From NCBI GenBank assembly GCA_035550375.1, contig DASZPH010000057.1, positions 181,096 through 245,095 on the forward strand: 64,000 nucleotides of DNA, written 5' to 3'. Positions 33,586-45,142 of this stretch are shown here, piece by piece. The stretch is from DASSFG01 sp035550375 (GTDB lineage Bacteria > Planctomycetota > Planctomycetia > Pirellulales > JAICIG01). The position numbers were made by a program, and so were the translations under genes. Every line of letters starts with the position of its first letter. Position 1 is the stretch's first letter. The notes under the pieces were generated by a model that worked only from the letters and a program-made list of their open reading frames with translations, was not told where the DNA came from and ran no database searches.

Positions 33586-35766
33586 TCACGCTACGTCAAA
33601 CCGATCGAGGTTCATCACCTTGTTCCAGGCGGCCACAAAGTCGTCGACGAACTTCTTCTGGGCGTCGGAGCTTCCGTAGACTTCCGCCAGGGCGCGGAGC
33701 TGGGAGTTTGACCCGAAGACGAGGTCGACACGCGTGGCCGTCCATTTCGGTTCGCCCGTTTTGCAGTCGCGGCCCTCGAACACGTCGGCGTCTTTGGAAA
33801 CGGCCTTCCACTCCGTCCCCATGTCGAGCAGATGGACGAAGAAGTCGTTCGTCAGCGCCTCGGGGCGCCTGGTGAAGACACCGTGCTGCGCACCGCCGAC
33901 GTTGGTCTTGAGGACGCGCATTCCGCCGATGAGCACCGTCATTTCGGGCGCGGTCAGGGTTAGTAGCTGTGCCTTGTCGATCAGCAGTGCTTCGGCCGGT
34001 ACGCTGTATTTGGCCTTGAGGTAATTGCGGAAGCCGTCGGCAATCGGCTCGAGCACGTCGAAGGAAGGCACCTCGGTTTGCTCCTGCGTGGCGTCCATCC
34101 GTCCCGGCGTGAAGGGAACCGTCACCTGGTGGCCGGCATTCTTGGCGGCTTGTTCGACCCCCGCGCAGCCAGCCAAAACGATCAGGTCGGCCAGCGAGAC
34201 CTTCTTGCCCCCGGACTGGGCGCCGTTGAAGGCGCCCTGGATGCCCTCCAAGGTCTTGAGCACCTTCGCCAGTTGGGCGGGCTGGTTGACCTGCCAATCT
34301 TTCTGCGGTGTCAGCCGAATGCGGGCGCCGTTCGCGCCGCCCCGCTTGTCGGAACCACGGAACGTCGACGCCGCCGCCCAGGCGGTCGAAACCAGTTCGG
34401 AGACCGACAGACCGGCGGCTAGGATCTTGCCCTTTAAGGAAGCGACGTCCTGCGCGTCGATCAATTTGTGATTCACCGCGGGGATGGGGTCCTGCCAGAT
34501 CAGTTCCTCCGCCGGAACCTCCGGGCCGAGATAACGCGCCCGCGGGCCCATGTCGCGGTGTGTCAGCTTGAACCAGGCCCGGGCGAAGGCGTCGGCAAAC
34601 TGATCGGGGTTTTCCAAGAAACGCCTCGCGATCTTTTCGTAGGCGGGGTCGGCGCGCAACGCGAGGTCGGTGGTCAACATCGAGGGCGCGATCTTCTTGG
34701 AGGGGTCGAAGGCATGGGGCACCGTGCCGGCGCCCCCGCCGTGCTTCGGCCTCCATTGATGCGCGCCGGCGGGGCTCTTCGTCAGTTCCCACTCGTAGCC
34801 GAACAAGTTCCAGAGAAAGTTGCTGCTCCACTTCGTGGGCGTGGTCGTCCAGGTGACTTCCAGGCCGCTGGTGATCGCGTCTGCGCCCTTGCCCGTGCCG
34901 AAGCTGTTTTTCCAGCCCAGGCCCATTTCTTCCAGCCCGGCCGCTTCCGCGTCGGGCCCGCAATGCGAGGCGGGGGCGGCTCCGTGGGTCTTGCCGAAGG
35001 TATGCCCGCCGGCGATCAGGGCCACCGTCTCCTCGTCGTTCATCGCCATGCGGCCGAAGGTCTCGCGGATATCCCGCGCCGCGGCGACCGGATCGGGTTT
35101 GCCGTTGGGACCCTCCGGGTTGACGTAAATCAGCCCCATTTGCACGGCGGCGAGGGGATTTTCGAGGTCCCGGTCGCCCGTGTAGCGTTTGTCGGCCAGC
35201 CAGGTCGTCTCGGCGCCCCAATAGACGTCCTGGTCGGGTTCCCAGGTATCTTCACGACCGCCCGCGAAACCGAAGGTCTTGAAGCCCATGGTTTCCAGCG
35301 CGACGTTGCCGGCCAGGATCATCAGGTCGGCCCACGAAATCTTGCGGCCGTACTTCTGTTTGACCGGCCAGAGGAGCCGACGGGCCTTGTCGAGGCTGAC
35401 GTTGTCGGGCCAACTGTTGAGCGGCGCGAAGCGCTGCTGGCCCCTGCCGCCGCCCCCGCGGCCGTCACCCGTGCGGTAGGTGCCGGCGCTGTGCCACGCC
35501 ATGCGAATGAACAGGGGGCCGTAATGGCCGAAGTCGGCCGGCCACCATTCCTGCGAGTCGGTCATCAGCGCGGCGAGATCTTTCTTCACCGCCGCCAGGT
35601 CGAGGCTCTTGAACTCTCTGGCGTAGTCGAAGTCCTCGCCCATCGGATCGGACTTGGAGGAATGCTGGTGCAGAAGATCGACCCTCAACAGGTTTGGCCA
35701 CCATTCGCGATTCGACGTGCCGCCCCCGGCGGCATGCTGGAAGGGGTATTTGGTTTCGGTCGACAT
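33586..35766 (-). CDS. katG: Catalase-peroxidase KatG
   Basis: The product has 726 residues from ATG 35766, preceded by GGAGAA. It is a bifunctional haem enzyme that removes hydrogen peroxide. All signature residues are present: distal Arg88, Trp91 and His92 in FIRMAWHSAGTYR, the crosslinking Tyr214 (LIYVNPEGP) and Met240 (FGRM), and proximal His255 (AGGHTFGKTHG). The Trp-Tyr-Met spacing equals that of characterised KatGs. The C-terminal half is the expected haem-free duplicate. It lies 159 bp downstream of an FGE-like gene on the same strand. A hairpin in that gap (35851-35879) suggests separate transcription. No OxyR- or PerR-like box was recognised upstream. Confidence 0.98.
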   Translation of the reverse strand: MSTETKYPFQHAAGGGTSNREWWPNLLRVDLLHQHSSKSDPMGEDFDYAREFKSLDLAAVKKDLAALMTDSQEWWPADFGHYGPLFIRMAWHSAGTYRTGDGRGGGGRGQQRFAPLNSWPDNVSLDKARRLLWPVKQKYGRKISWADLMILAGNVALETMGFKTFGFAGGREDTWEPDQDVYWGAETTWLADKRYTGDRDLENPLAAVQMGLIYVNPEGPNGKPDPVAAARDIRETFGRMAMNDEETVALIAGGHTFGKTHGAAPASHCGPDAEAAGLEEMGLGWKNSFGTGKGADAITSGLEVTWTTTPTKWSSNFLWNLFGYEWELTKSPAGAHQWRPKHGGGAGTVPHAFDPSKKIAPSMLTTDLALRADPAYEKIARRFLENPDQFADAFARAWFKLTHRDMGPRARYLGPEVPAEELIWQDPIPAVNHKLIDAQDVASLKGKILAAGLSVSELVSTAWAAASTFRGSDKRGGANGARIRLTPQKDWQVNQPAQLAKVLKTLEGIQGAFNGAQSGGKKVSLADLIVLAGCAGVEQAAKNAGHQVTVPFTPGRMDATQEQTEVPSFDVLEPIADGFRNYLKAKYSVPAEALLIDKAQLLTLTAPEMTVLIGGMRVLKTNVGGAQHGVFTRRPEALTNDFFVHLLDMGTEWKAVSKDADVFEGRDCKTGEPKWTATRVDLVFGSNSQLRALAEVYGSSDAQKKFVDDFVAAWNKVMNLDRFDVA

Positions 35767-35850
35767 TGTCTTCTCCGTGAAATATTGAACCGCGACGGGT
35801 TTTGTGGTCATGCACAAAGGCGCAACGCCACAAATTTATTCCACCGAAGC

Positions 35851-35879
35851 GGCCCTGACCAGCCGTCCCGGGCAGGGCC
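35851..35879 (-). terminator. Hairpin between the FGE-like gene and katG
   Basis: GGCCCTG (35851-35857) and CAGGGCC (35873-35879) form a perfect 7 bp stem around a 15 nt loop, 47 nt past the FGE-like gene's stop on the minus strand. Only a modest T-rich stretch follows, so termination efficiency is uncertain. It could equally be an attenuator ahead of katG. Confidence 0.35.
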
Positions 35880-35925
35880 GATGATCCAAGGGCGCGAGCC
35901 TGACGTCACGGCAAGTCTTCGGTTT

Positions 35926-37146
35926 CTATTCCGCCTCCACAACCACCCGGAATTTCTGCCCGGCGCAGTCGGCCTTTTCGGTAATGAACTCGTGCGTGCC
36001 GATGGACCACACGTCCTGGATGATGCCCCGCCCGCTCCGCTGGCTGCGAGCGTTCTCGACGCCCGTCGGGTAATAGGGGTCGGTCTCCGCCTGACGAACG
36101 TTGTAAGTCCCCTTGTTGGCGGTGATTTCCCACGAGCAACTGGCCATGTCGTAGAGTCCCCAGGCATTGGGCTTTCGAGACCTGACCTTGAGCGGAGACT
36201 TGAAGCCTTCGAGCCTGGTGCTGTTCTGCTCGTTGTACTTCGCCGGAAACCCCGGATCGGAAGTGCCCACTCGGGCCGCATATTCCCACTCGGCGTCGGT
36301 GGGCAGGCGAACTTTCCTGCCATTTCTCTCGGACAGAAGCTCACAGAATCGGCCGATGTCGGCGAAGGGCGGGTTTTGCACCGGCAACTGCGGGTCCTTG
36401 ACGACGCTGGGATTCTGGCCAATCACGGCCTCATACATCTCCTGCGTCGTGGGAATCTCCGCCATGTAAAACGGCTTCGTTAACGTCACGGGGTGGGGAT
36501 ACTCTTCGACATAGTAGGGCCACATGTAAACGGGCGTTCCCATCAGGAATTTCCCGGCAGGAATAAAGACGCATTTGAGCCTGAGGGTGTCGGAGATCGT
36601 CAGGTTCACCGGCTCTCGGTCCGGCAAGACACGCGGCCTGTCCGCGGCGAGCATGCGGTCTGGAAACCTGAGCCTAATCGGCTCGATCTTGCTGGCGGTG
36701 ATCCACCTCTTGCCCTCGCGTTCTGCGACCACGCCGGTCACGGCGCTGGCGGCGGCGGGCATGCAGTAATGGTTGGTTCCCCGGTTCTTCGCATACCTAT
36801 CGTCCTGCAGGGCGGGGCTGTCGGGAGACAGGTAAAACTTCAACCTCGCGCTGAACTGATCCATCAGTTTCTGGGCCGCCTCGGCATCGAGCCCTTCGTC
36901 GGGGTAAAAATCGTTCATGATGCCGTCCACTTCTTCGCGAACCTCGCGGGTTCCGTCGATGGCGAAGATCACCATCGTGTGGTCGTCGCCTTTAGGATCC
37001 TGAATACACGCTCCATTGCAAACCATACTCCCCTTGAGCGTCACTTCGGCGGCCGACGCGGGCGAAACGACTTCCGATCGCATAGTGGCCACGCCGCAGA
37101 GCAGAAGCGCGGCGGCAATTCGGGTAGGGCACGATCGCACGTTCAT
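35926..37146 (-). CDS. Exported FGE-sulfatase (SUMF1)-domain protein
   Basis: The product has 406 residues with a strong ribosome binding site (AGGAGGGTGAGG) before ATG 37146 and a signal peptide (RIAAALLLCGVATMRS). The N-terminal about 190 residues are not recognised. Residues about 205-406 match the formylglycine-generating-enzyme fold family: CVFIPAGKFLMGTP, KPFYMAEIPTTQEMYEAVIG, VRLPTDAEWEYAARVGT and WGLYDMASCSWEITAN. The usual RGGSW and the catalytic cysteine pair near the C-terminus of true FGE are not apparent, so it is more likely a binding relative than a sulfatase activator. It precedes katG on the same strand. Confidence 0.8.
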   Translation of the reverse strand: MNVRSCPTRIAAALLLCGVATMRSEVVSPASAAEVTLKGSMVCNGACIQDPKGDDHTMVIFAIDGTREVREEVDGIMNDFYPDEGLDAEAAQKLMDQFSARLKFYLSPDSPALQDDRYAKNRGTNHYCMPAAASAVTGVVAEREGKRWITASKIEPIRLRFPDRMLAADRPRVLPDREPVNLTISDTLRLKCVFIPAGKFLMGTPVYMWPYYVEEYPHPVTLTKPFYMAEIPTTQEMYEAVIGQNPSVVKDPQLPVQNPPFADIGRFCELLSERNGRKVRLPTDAEWEYAARVGTSDPGFPAKYNEQNSTRLEGFKSPLKVRSRKPNAWGLYDMASCSWEITANKGTYNVRQAETDPYYPTGVENARSQRSGRGIIQDVWSIGTHEFITEKADCAGQKFRVVVEAE

Positions 37147-37199
37147 GGCCTCACCCTCCTGGGTTAGATGAATCTTGCCTCAGGCAGCATGGCTTCAGT

Positions 37200-38123
37200 C
37201 TATCCGTCGACAACCGGCGAATCTCCACCTCCCGCGGACGATCGCTCGGCCGCGTCGGCCACTGTTTGAAACGGCGATTCACCCGCCGCTCCCGGCAGCA
37301 CGGCGCGTGAGGAAAGCCCTTGGATGCCGAACTCGTCTTCGTACGCCGCGGCGATGATCAGGAACTGAAACGGAAGGGTGAAGAGCAAGCCGACGTAACA
37401 CAGGTTGACGCCTATCGTCCCGATAATCCGGGCAAGCACCACCAGAAGCAGGCGCTCCCAGAAACGATACCGGGTGGCGTCCCAGCTTGCGTGCAGAGCA
37501 GCGAAAAAATCGTAGCCGCGGTCGGCCACCAGGGGCATCACAAACATCGTCCGCGTGTAAAGCCAGAACGTCCAGGCCATCCCGAGGAAAGCGACCGGCA
37601 TCCAGATGAACATCAAGCGCAGCATGACCGGGAACACATCGGCCGGATTGGGCTGCCCGCGGGGCGGAACCGGCAGCTCTAAGACGCCAGAGAATACGAG
37701 GACCGCCAACATGACGACGCTCATCACCAATCCCGGGACGGCCTCCAGCAGCATCAGGGCGATGTTGCTCGACGCGGCCGGCCAGAACAGTTGCCAGCCG
37801 CGCCCCAGCGACCCCGTGTCGACCGGCCAACCGCGCAGGTTGCGAAACGCGCACCAGTACAGACCACAGATCAGCGGGCCCTGCGCCAGGAAAAATGGAA
37901 AAAAGCAAGCCGCATAACTGGCGACCGCAACCAGCCCGCACACCAGCAACGGCACGGGCCACGCGCTCCACTGTTGGGAATAACCGTTGAACGCCCGGCC
38001 GAGGATGTCGCCAACTCGAGAAAACGGCGGGACGCTCGGGCCGACGGGCGGGGCTGGCGGCGGAGGCGGCTGAAACGGGTTTTCGGAGTCCGCGGGCGTT
38101 CTTTCCACCGGGGTATTGGGCAT
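37200..38123 (-). CDS. Polytopic membrane protein of unknown function
   Basis: The product has 307 residues from ATG 38123. ATG 38135 is an alternative four codons upstream. The N-terminal about 35 residues are Pro-rich and cytoplasmic-looking. Then come about five or six hydrophobic segments (WPVPLLVCGLVAVASYAACF, NIALMLLEAVPGLVMSVVML, VMLRLMFIWMPVAFLGMAWT and later), separated by short loops with conserved-looking aromatic residues such as DRGYDFFAALHASWDATR. This overall pattern occurs in planctomycete membrane proteins without assigned function. It shares the strand with neighbours but has gaps on both sides. Confidence 0.75.
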   Translation of the reverse strand: MPNTPVERTPADSENPFQPPPPPAPPVGPSVPPFSRVGDILGRAFNGYSQQWSAWPVPLLVCGLVAVASYAACFFPFFLAQGPLICGLYWCAFRNLRGWPVDTGSLGRGWQLFWPAASSNIALMLLEAVPGLVMSVVMLAVLVFSGVLELPVPPRGQPNPADVFPVMLRLMFIWMPVAFLGMAWTFWLYTRTMFVMPLVADRGYDFFAALHASWDATRYRFWERLLLVVLARIIGTIGVNLCYVGLLFTLPFQFLIIAAAYEDEFGIQGLSSRAVLPGAAGESPFQTVADAAERSSAGGGDSPVVDG

Positions 38124-38335
38124 GCCCCCGATCATACCACGCGAGGCATGTGGGGGCCCTCCCCGGTGCGCTTCCGCCCTCTGCGCGGTCACCGGGCGAG
38201 AAATGCCCTCGCTAGACTTCGTCGAGCCCTCACGAGCGACAGAGACTCGTCGGCCATCTCTTCACGTACGACGATGATGGGCGGCCCGTCGGAAGGACAA
38301 TCGCAAAGGCGTGGCCGGCCGCTTGCGTCTTGAAC

Positions 38336-38830
38336 TCACGGCGAAGGCAGCGAGCTTTGCTCCCGCAGGTCGGCGCCGCACTGTTTGCACCAGATTGCCG
38401 AGACGTGATTCTCGTATTCGTGGCCGCATTTCTTGCACGTCAGCATCAGTCGCCGGTTCACCTCGCCGGTGTCGCTGAAATAGGTTCGACAATGCGGGCA
38501 AATGTCGTACACCGCCCGCACTTCACGGCGGCACTTGGGGCAGATTTTCATGCCGCGGTTCAGCGGCGACAGGCCGCGGAGCGTGACTCCCGATGACGAT
38601 TCGGCGTCGGCCTGACCGCTGCGATGCTTCGAATCCTGATGGACGGGCATCTCGTCATCGGGCGCGGGGGGGGGTCCGAGAAGGTCGACGATGGCGTCGT
38701 CGGTGAGCTTGACCGCGGGCACCGGCACCAAAACGCGAACCTGACATTTCGGGCAGAGCCCCGTCAGGCCGGCATACTTGTCCTTGACGTTCAGCTCGTG
38801 GCCGTTGGGGCACGTAAAACGTATCGACAT
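38336..38830 (-). CDS. Zinc-ribbon protein
   Basis: The product has 164 residues from ATG 38830. Three pairs of CxxC-type knuckles are visible: CPNG..CPKC (about 7-29), CPKC..CPHC (about 97-115) and CKKC..CKQC (about 132-151). The middle and last resemble double zinc ribbons. The linker between the first and second ribbon is acidic and polar. Proteins of this type are frequent in planctomycetes and have no assigned function; nucleic-acid or protein binding is the usual guess. It is separated from neighbours by gaps of about 210 and 450 bp. Confidence 0.75.
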   Translation of the reverse strand: MSIRFTCPNGHELNVKDKYAGLTGLCPKCQVRVLVPVPAVKLTDDAIVDLLGPPPAPDDEMPVHQDSKHRSGQADAESSSGVTLRGLSPLNRGMKICPKCRREVRAVYDICPHCRTYFSDTGEVNRRLMLTCKKCGHEYENHVSAIWCKQCGADLREQSSLPSP

Positions 38831-39281
38831 CGGCAGCACCCGCCTTGCGAGATGCCAAACCCCCGAGGTTTAGTCGAACACGCCTCTTCTGCCCGTGCCG
38901 GACACGCGCCGCGGGCGCTCCCTCGCCTCCTCCTGTGTTCCTGATCAATCGTTCCGATCCGGCCCGTCGCCCAGCCCAGCGTTGGGTTGAGCGTTACCAG
39001 ACATTGTGCCGGCAGCCTGTTACTGACCCGTCCGGTACTACGTTACCAGGAAAATGATGTTTTCAAAAGCAGATTTTTTGCTTACTGTTTGGACTCCCCC
39101 CCGAATTAACCGTCCGAGGCCAAGCCCGCCAGCAGGCACTGCCAGCGAGTATTTCGCCTCCCCTCGCCCGATATTGTGAAAGGTCGCTGGCTCCAGCGGG
39201 GCGAGAAGCGCTCAGCGGCTCAGCAATCGCCCGATTGAAAGGGACACGGGACATCCGAGAAGGTTGTTGCCCGCCGCTCCT
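38831..39281. other. Intergenic region, no gene called
   Basis: This 451 bp region lies between the PQQ-propeller gene (ends 39282) and the zinc-ribbon gene (starts 38830), both on the minus strand. It contains GTTACCAG twice (about 38993 and 39045) and a locally AT-rich stretch at about 39050-39095 that could hold the zinc-ribbon gene's promoter. No coding frame was seen. Confidence 0.45.
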
Positions 39282-40562
39282 TCATTTCTTCTGGATATCG
39301 TAAACCAGCAGCTCGTCCTGATCGCGCAGGTAGAGGCGGCCGTCGGCGATCGCCGGGTGGGGCCAGCCTGGCTGGCCGCTACCGGGAAGTTGAAAGGCGC
39401 TCTTCAGCGTGTACTTCTTGGGAGTCGCCTCGATGAGCGCCATCACTCCGTTCTGGTAGCGAAAGTACAAGTTGCCGTCGGCATAAGCGATCGCCGCCGA
39501 TTCCTGGCCAGGCCCTCGGCCCGGGTGCCAGGCGACTTTGCCCGTTCGCAGGTTGACGCAGAGGGGGAATCCCTGATTATGCCCGTTGCCGCAGTAGACG
39601 TGATCGCCGACGAGAACCATTCCCCCGTGATGGTTCTGCATGACGCCCGGCTTCAGAAAATATTTTTCATCCGCGCGAACTCCGCTGCCGCTTTTGACGA
39701 GGTGCAACAGCGCCGCTCCCGTCCCGTAGCCGGAGGAACAGAACACAAAGTCGTCGCGGACGATGGGCGTCGGTATGTTGGCCGTGTCGTTGGCAATGGC
39801 GTTGTAACCCCACAGCATTTCGCCGTTTTCCGCCCGGACGCCGATGACCCCACGTCCGATGAGTTGCACGTATTGCTTCACGCCGGCTCCGTGGCTGACG
39901 ACAATCGACGAGTACCCCGCGCCGTCTTTGCCGCGCGGGCCGACCGCGGCGGGCATGGCCGCTTTCCAGATCGTGTCGCCCGTCCTCTTGTCGAGTGCGA
40001 CGATCATGGCTTCGTTGGCGCCGGGCGTGCAGATGAGGCGGTCGCCGTCGATCAGCGGCGACTCGCTGTAGCCCCAGCCCGACATCATCTGGCCGCCAAA
40101 ATCGCGGCCAAAATTCTTCTTCCAGACGAGGCTGCCGTCGGCCACGTTCGCGCACACGAGATCGCCCTGCAATCCGATCGCGTAAACGCGGTCGCCGTCC
40201 ACGGTCGGGGTGCCGTTGGGGGCGTTGTTTCCGCCCGTCGGCGTCGACCAGAGGATCTTGCCGTCGGCGCCGTCGAGGGCGATCAGCTCTTCGCCGTTTC
40301 CCCGGCGGCCGAGCGTATAAAGCTTCCCGTCGACGATCGCCAGGCTCGAATAACCGCCCCCCAGCCCTTTGGTCTTCCACAACAAAGGCGGCCCTTCTTT
40401 CGGCCATTCGTCGAGCAGACCGGTTTCTGGCGAGACGCCGTCGCGATTCGGCCCGCGCCATTGCGGCCATTCGGTGACGGACGCCTTCTTGGCTCCGTTC
40501 AGGGCCGCCGGCAGCCAAAGCAGAGAAACGAACAGAGCGCTCAGAAGCAGGGGACGCATCAT
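39282..40562 (-). CDS. Exported PQQ-like beta-propeller protein
   Basis: The product has 426 residues. A signal peptide (MRPLLLSALFVSLLWLPAAL) is followed by WPQWRGPNRDGVSPETGL, the standard opening of planctomycete 'outer membrane protein assembly factor BamB-like' propellers. Blades repeat with DGDRVYAIGLQGDLVCANVA, DGKLYTLGRRGNGEELIALD and GDHVYCGNGHNQGFPLCVNL. It has the PQQ-repeat sequence pattern, but PQQ binding or dehydrogenase activity is not implied because the catalytic residues of quinoproteins are absent. It begins 80 bp after the DUF1501 gene on the same strand, so the two are probably one transcript. Confidence 0.85.
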   Translation of the reverse strand: MMRPLLLSALFVSLLWLPAALNGAKKASVTEWPQWRGPNRDGVSPETGLLDEWPKEGPPLLWKTKGLGGGYSSLAIVDGKLYTLGRRGNGEELIALDGADGKILWSTPTGGNNAPNGTPTVDGDRVYAIGLQGDLVCANVADGSLVWKKNFGRDFGGQMMSGWGYSESPLIDGDRLICTPGANEAMIVALDKRTGDTIWKAAMPAAVGPRGKDGAGYSSIVVSHGAGVKQYVQLIGRGVIGVRAENGEMLWGYNAIANDTANIPTPIVRDDFVFCSSGYGTGAALLHLVKSGSGVRADEKYFLKPGVMQNHHGGMVLVGDHVYCGNGHNQGFPLCVNLRTGKVAWHPGRGPGQESAAIAYADGNLYFRYQNGVMALIEATPKKYTLKSAFQLPGSGQPGWPHPAIADGRLYLRDQDELLVYDIQKK

Positions 40563-40642
40563 AGGTTTGCCAGAAAGTTCGACAGACGAAGTCAGGGGAA
40601 CGAACAGGGGAAGATCGCCTCGCCAGGTAGTCGAGAGGGCCG

Positions 40643-41947
40643 CTAAGCCAACTCGGAAATCGGCCGGCCCTCCTCAAGCAGGTAGACAGGGCGCCCGGCC
40701 GGGTTGACAAACTGGGTTTTTGGCTCGATCCCCAGTACGTCAAAGACCGTGGCCATGAGGTCCTGCGGCCGGACAGGGGTCGACTTGGGAATGTCCGCCT
40801 TGCTGGCCGACTCCCCCACCACCTGGCCCGTTTGCAGGCCGCCGCCGGCCAAGGCGAGCGTGCTCAAGGGAGCCCAGTGGTCGCGGCCGGCGTTGCGGTT
40901 GATCTTGGGCGTGCGGCCAAATTCGCCCGTGACGACGAGCAGGATCTTCTCGCTTAGGCCGCGCTCGTGAATGTCGTCGATGAAGGCGGCCAGCGCCCGG
41001 TCGAGCTCCGGGCTGCGCCGTTCGAGTCCCCGCTCGATCTGGCCGTGCATGTCCCAGCCGCCGTACGAGATCGTGACGAACCCGCAGCCGGCCTCGCACA
41101 GCCGTCGAGCCCGCAGCAACTGCTCGCCCAGCCCTTTCCCGTAGCGCTCGACGACGTGCCGCTCCTCCTGCTTGGTGTCGAACGCTTGAGCCGCGTTGCC
41201 GAGCACCAGGTCGAACGCCTGCTGCTCGAAGCGGCTCAAGCCTTCGATGGCCCCGTCGTGGTCGGCCTGCCGCTTCAGCCGGTCGAGCCCCTCTAGCAAT
41301 TCACGACGGTCGTGCAGCCGCTCGTCGGAAACGGCCCGCTCCATGTTGCGTCGCGCCTGGCCGGCGGGATCGAAGGGGGCGTAGGCCGTGCCTAGAAAAG
41401 CCGGCCCGTCGGCGCCGATCCCGCCCAGACGTACGTAGGTGGGCATGCCGCTCTGGGAATGGTTCGCTCCCCGAACGCGCGAGGTGATCGAGCCCAGCGA
41501 TGGCCGCGTCGGTACGCCGCCGTTGTCGATGTTGCGGTTGTCGTAGCCGGTCATCACGTAGTGCGTTCCGCCGCCGTGGCCGCTGTTGGTGTGCGCGAAC
41601 GAGCGCACGAGCACCATCTTGTCGACAACGGAGGCCAGTTTGGGGAAGGTGCCGCCGATCGTGATTCCCGGCAGCTTGGTGCTCACCTCGCCCGTGATGC
41701 TGCGATACTCGGCCGGAGCCGACATCTTGGGATCAAACGTTTCAATGTGCGTCGCGCCGCCGCCCAACCAGACCCAGACCACCGACGTGTCTTTGACCTG
41801 TTTTCCCGTCGCCTTGGCTTCAGCCCGCGCCGCCAGAAGTTGAGGAAGCGCCAGCACGCCGGACCCCAAGACGCCGATTTTCATAAACTCTCGGCGGGTC
41901 GTTCCTTCGCAGTTGCGGTCGATGCGGTCGGAAAGCACTCGAAGCAT
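40643..41947 (-). CDS. DUF1501 protein, Tat-exported
   Basis: The product has 434 residues from ATG 41947, chosen for AGGAGA upstream. A twin-arginine signal is clear: TTRREFMKIGVLGSGVLALP (about 16-35). The mature part has the DUF1501 hallmarks WVWLGGGATHIETFDPK, SFAHTNSGHGGGTHYVMTGY, FVTISYGGWDMHGQIERGL and VTGEFGRTPKINRNAGRDHW. The family is related to the alkaline-phosphatase/sulfatase fold and the metal-site Asp and His residues look intact, but no reaction has been established. In planctomycetes it usually sits beside a DUF1549/DUF1553 gene. Here it is instead followed by a PQQ-like propeller gene 80 bp downstream. Confidence 0.93.
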   Translation of the reverse strand: MLRVLSDRIDRNCEGTTRREFMKIGVLGSGVLALPQLLAARAEAKATGKQVKDTSVVWVWLGGGATHIETFDPKMSAPAEYRSITGEVSTKLPGITIGGTFPKLASVVDKMVLVRSFAHTNSGHGGGTHYVMTGYDNRNIDNGGVPTRPSLGSITSRVRGANHSQSGMPTYVRLGGIGADGPAFLGTAYAPFDPAGQARRNMERAVSDERLHDRRELLEGLDRLKRQADHDGAIEGLSRFEQQAFDLVLGNAAQAFDTKQEERHVVERYGKGLGEQLLRARRLCEAGCGFVTISYGGWDMHGQIERGLERRSPELDRALAAFIDDIHERGLSEKILLVVTGEFGRTPKINRNAGRDHWAPLSTLALAGGGLQTGQVVGESASKADIPKSTPVRPQDLMATVFDVLGIEPKTQFVNPAGRPVYLLEEGRPISELA

Positions 41948-42226
41948 GGCACCTTCTCCTGAGTAGGAGGTTGCCAGAAACCGGCAGAACGGACCGCAGG
42001 GATGCGGTGCACCGACGGTTTTGGCAGCCTCGGAATCCAAACACGTATGGTTGGTTGACCGTCCGACAGAGTCGCGGCCGGGTCCTGGTGCGTTCGCCGC
42101 GGCGCTTGGATTATATCGACTTAAAAAGAACGCAACAAACGAGAATCGCTTGCTCCAACCCGTCTACTGCAATACGGTGGAGGCGCCTGCAATAGGCGCC
42201 ACCAAACCGCAGATCGGAGACAGTCG

Positions 42227-42856
42227 ATGGCGAAGCCAAGTTATTCGCTCCGCTGGCTGCTGGGATCGATTACGTTTCTGGCCATCGGTTGCGGACTCCT
42301 CATCTATGCCCGCGAGGTGACGGCATCCATTACCTTCGCGGCAACCCTGTTGGTCCTGTTTGCCGCGATCCCGCTGAGCGTATATCGCGGCGGAAGGCCG
42401 CGCGCCTTCTGGTTCGGATTCGCCCTCTTTGGACTCAGTTACCTGGCCCTTGTTTGCGGTCCCTGGGAAGCGCCTGATGCGTACCTGCACGTGAGACTAC
42501 GCGACCGGTTGCCCACAATGAAACTTTTGGAACTCGCTCACCGACATCTGCCTACGAAGCCAGTCATTGTGCCGGCGAACGGTATGGGCGGCGGTATGTT
42601 CGGACAAATGGGAATGGGCGGCATGGGAACGGGCGGGCCAATAACGGCGACGGCTCCCATCAGTGAATGGTCCGACTTCGCCGTCGTAGGGCACTCTTTG
42701 TGGACCATCTTCATCGCAGTGCTGGGCGGCGGAATTGCAGCGTGGTGTCAGCGATCCTCGCGACGTGAGACAGCGCGGGGTGGGACGCGCGAAGCGAGTC
42801 CCACCGACGGGAGGCGCACTCGCTCCGAAGATGATGGTCCGTGCGGACAGCCTTAA
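42227..42856 (+). CDS. Small membrane protein of unknown function with Gly/Met-rich loop
   Basis: The product has 209 residues, with GGAG eight bases upstream of ATG 42227. Three hydrophobic segments near the N-terminus (SLRWLLGSITFLAIGCGLLI, ASITFAATLLVLFAAIPL, FWFGFALFGLSYLALVCG) are followed by a soluble loop. The loop holds a Gly/Met-rich run (GMGGGMFGQMGMGGMGTGG, about 120-138), and a fourth hydrophobic segment comes near 155-172. The C-terminal about 35 residues are charged and basic. Short membrane proteins of this kind are common and unassigned in Pirellulales. It is not obviously co-transcribed with anything. Confidence 0.7.
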   Translation: MAKPSYSLRWLLGSITFLAIGCGLLIYAREVTASITFAATLLVLFAAIPLSVYRGGRPRAFWFGFALFGLSYLALVCGPWEAPDAYLHVRLRDRLPTMKLLELAHRHLPTKPVIVPANGMGGGMFGQMGMGGMGTGGPITATAPISEWSDFAVVGHSLWTIFIAVLGGGIAAWCQRSSRRETARGGTREASPTDGRRTRSEDDGPCGQP

Positions 42857-42943
42857 TCAAAGCTCTTCGGGGCGAGCTCCTGTCGCCTTTCTCCGCGACG
42901 GGTCTCTCACGGCGCGAAGGCGACCATGTCGTGAGACCGGCCG

Positions 42944-45142
<2,199 letters not shown>

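Noticed and set aside
31696..36483. Frames of several hundred residues opposite the VIT/VWA, katG and FGE-like genes
   Set aside because: Antisense shadows of well-identified proteins caused by high GC at third positions.
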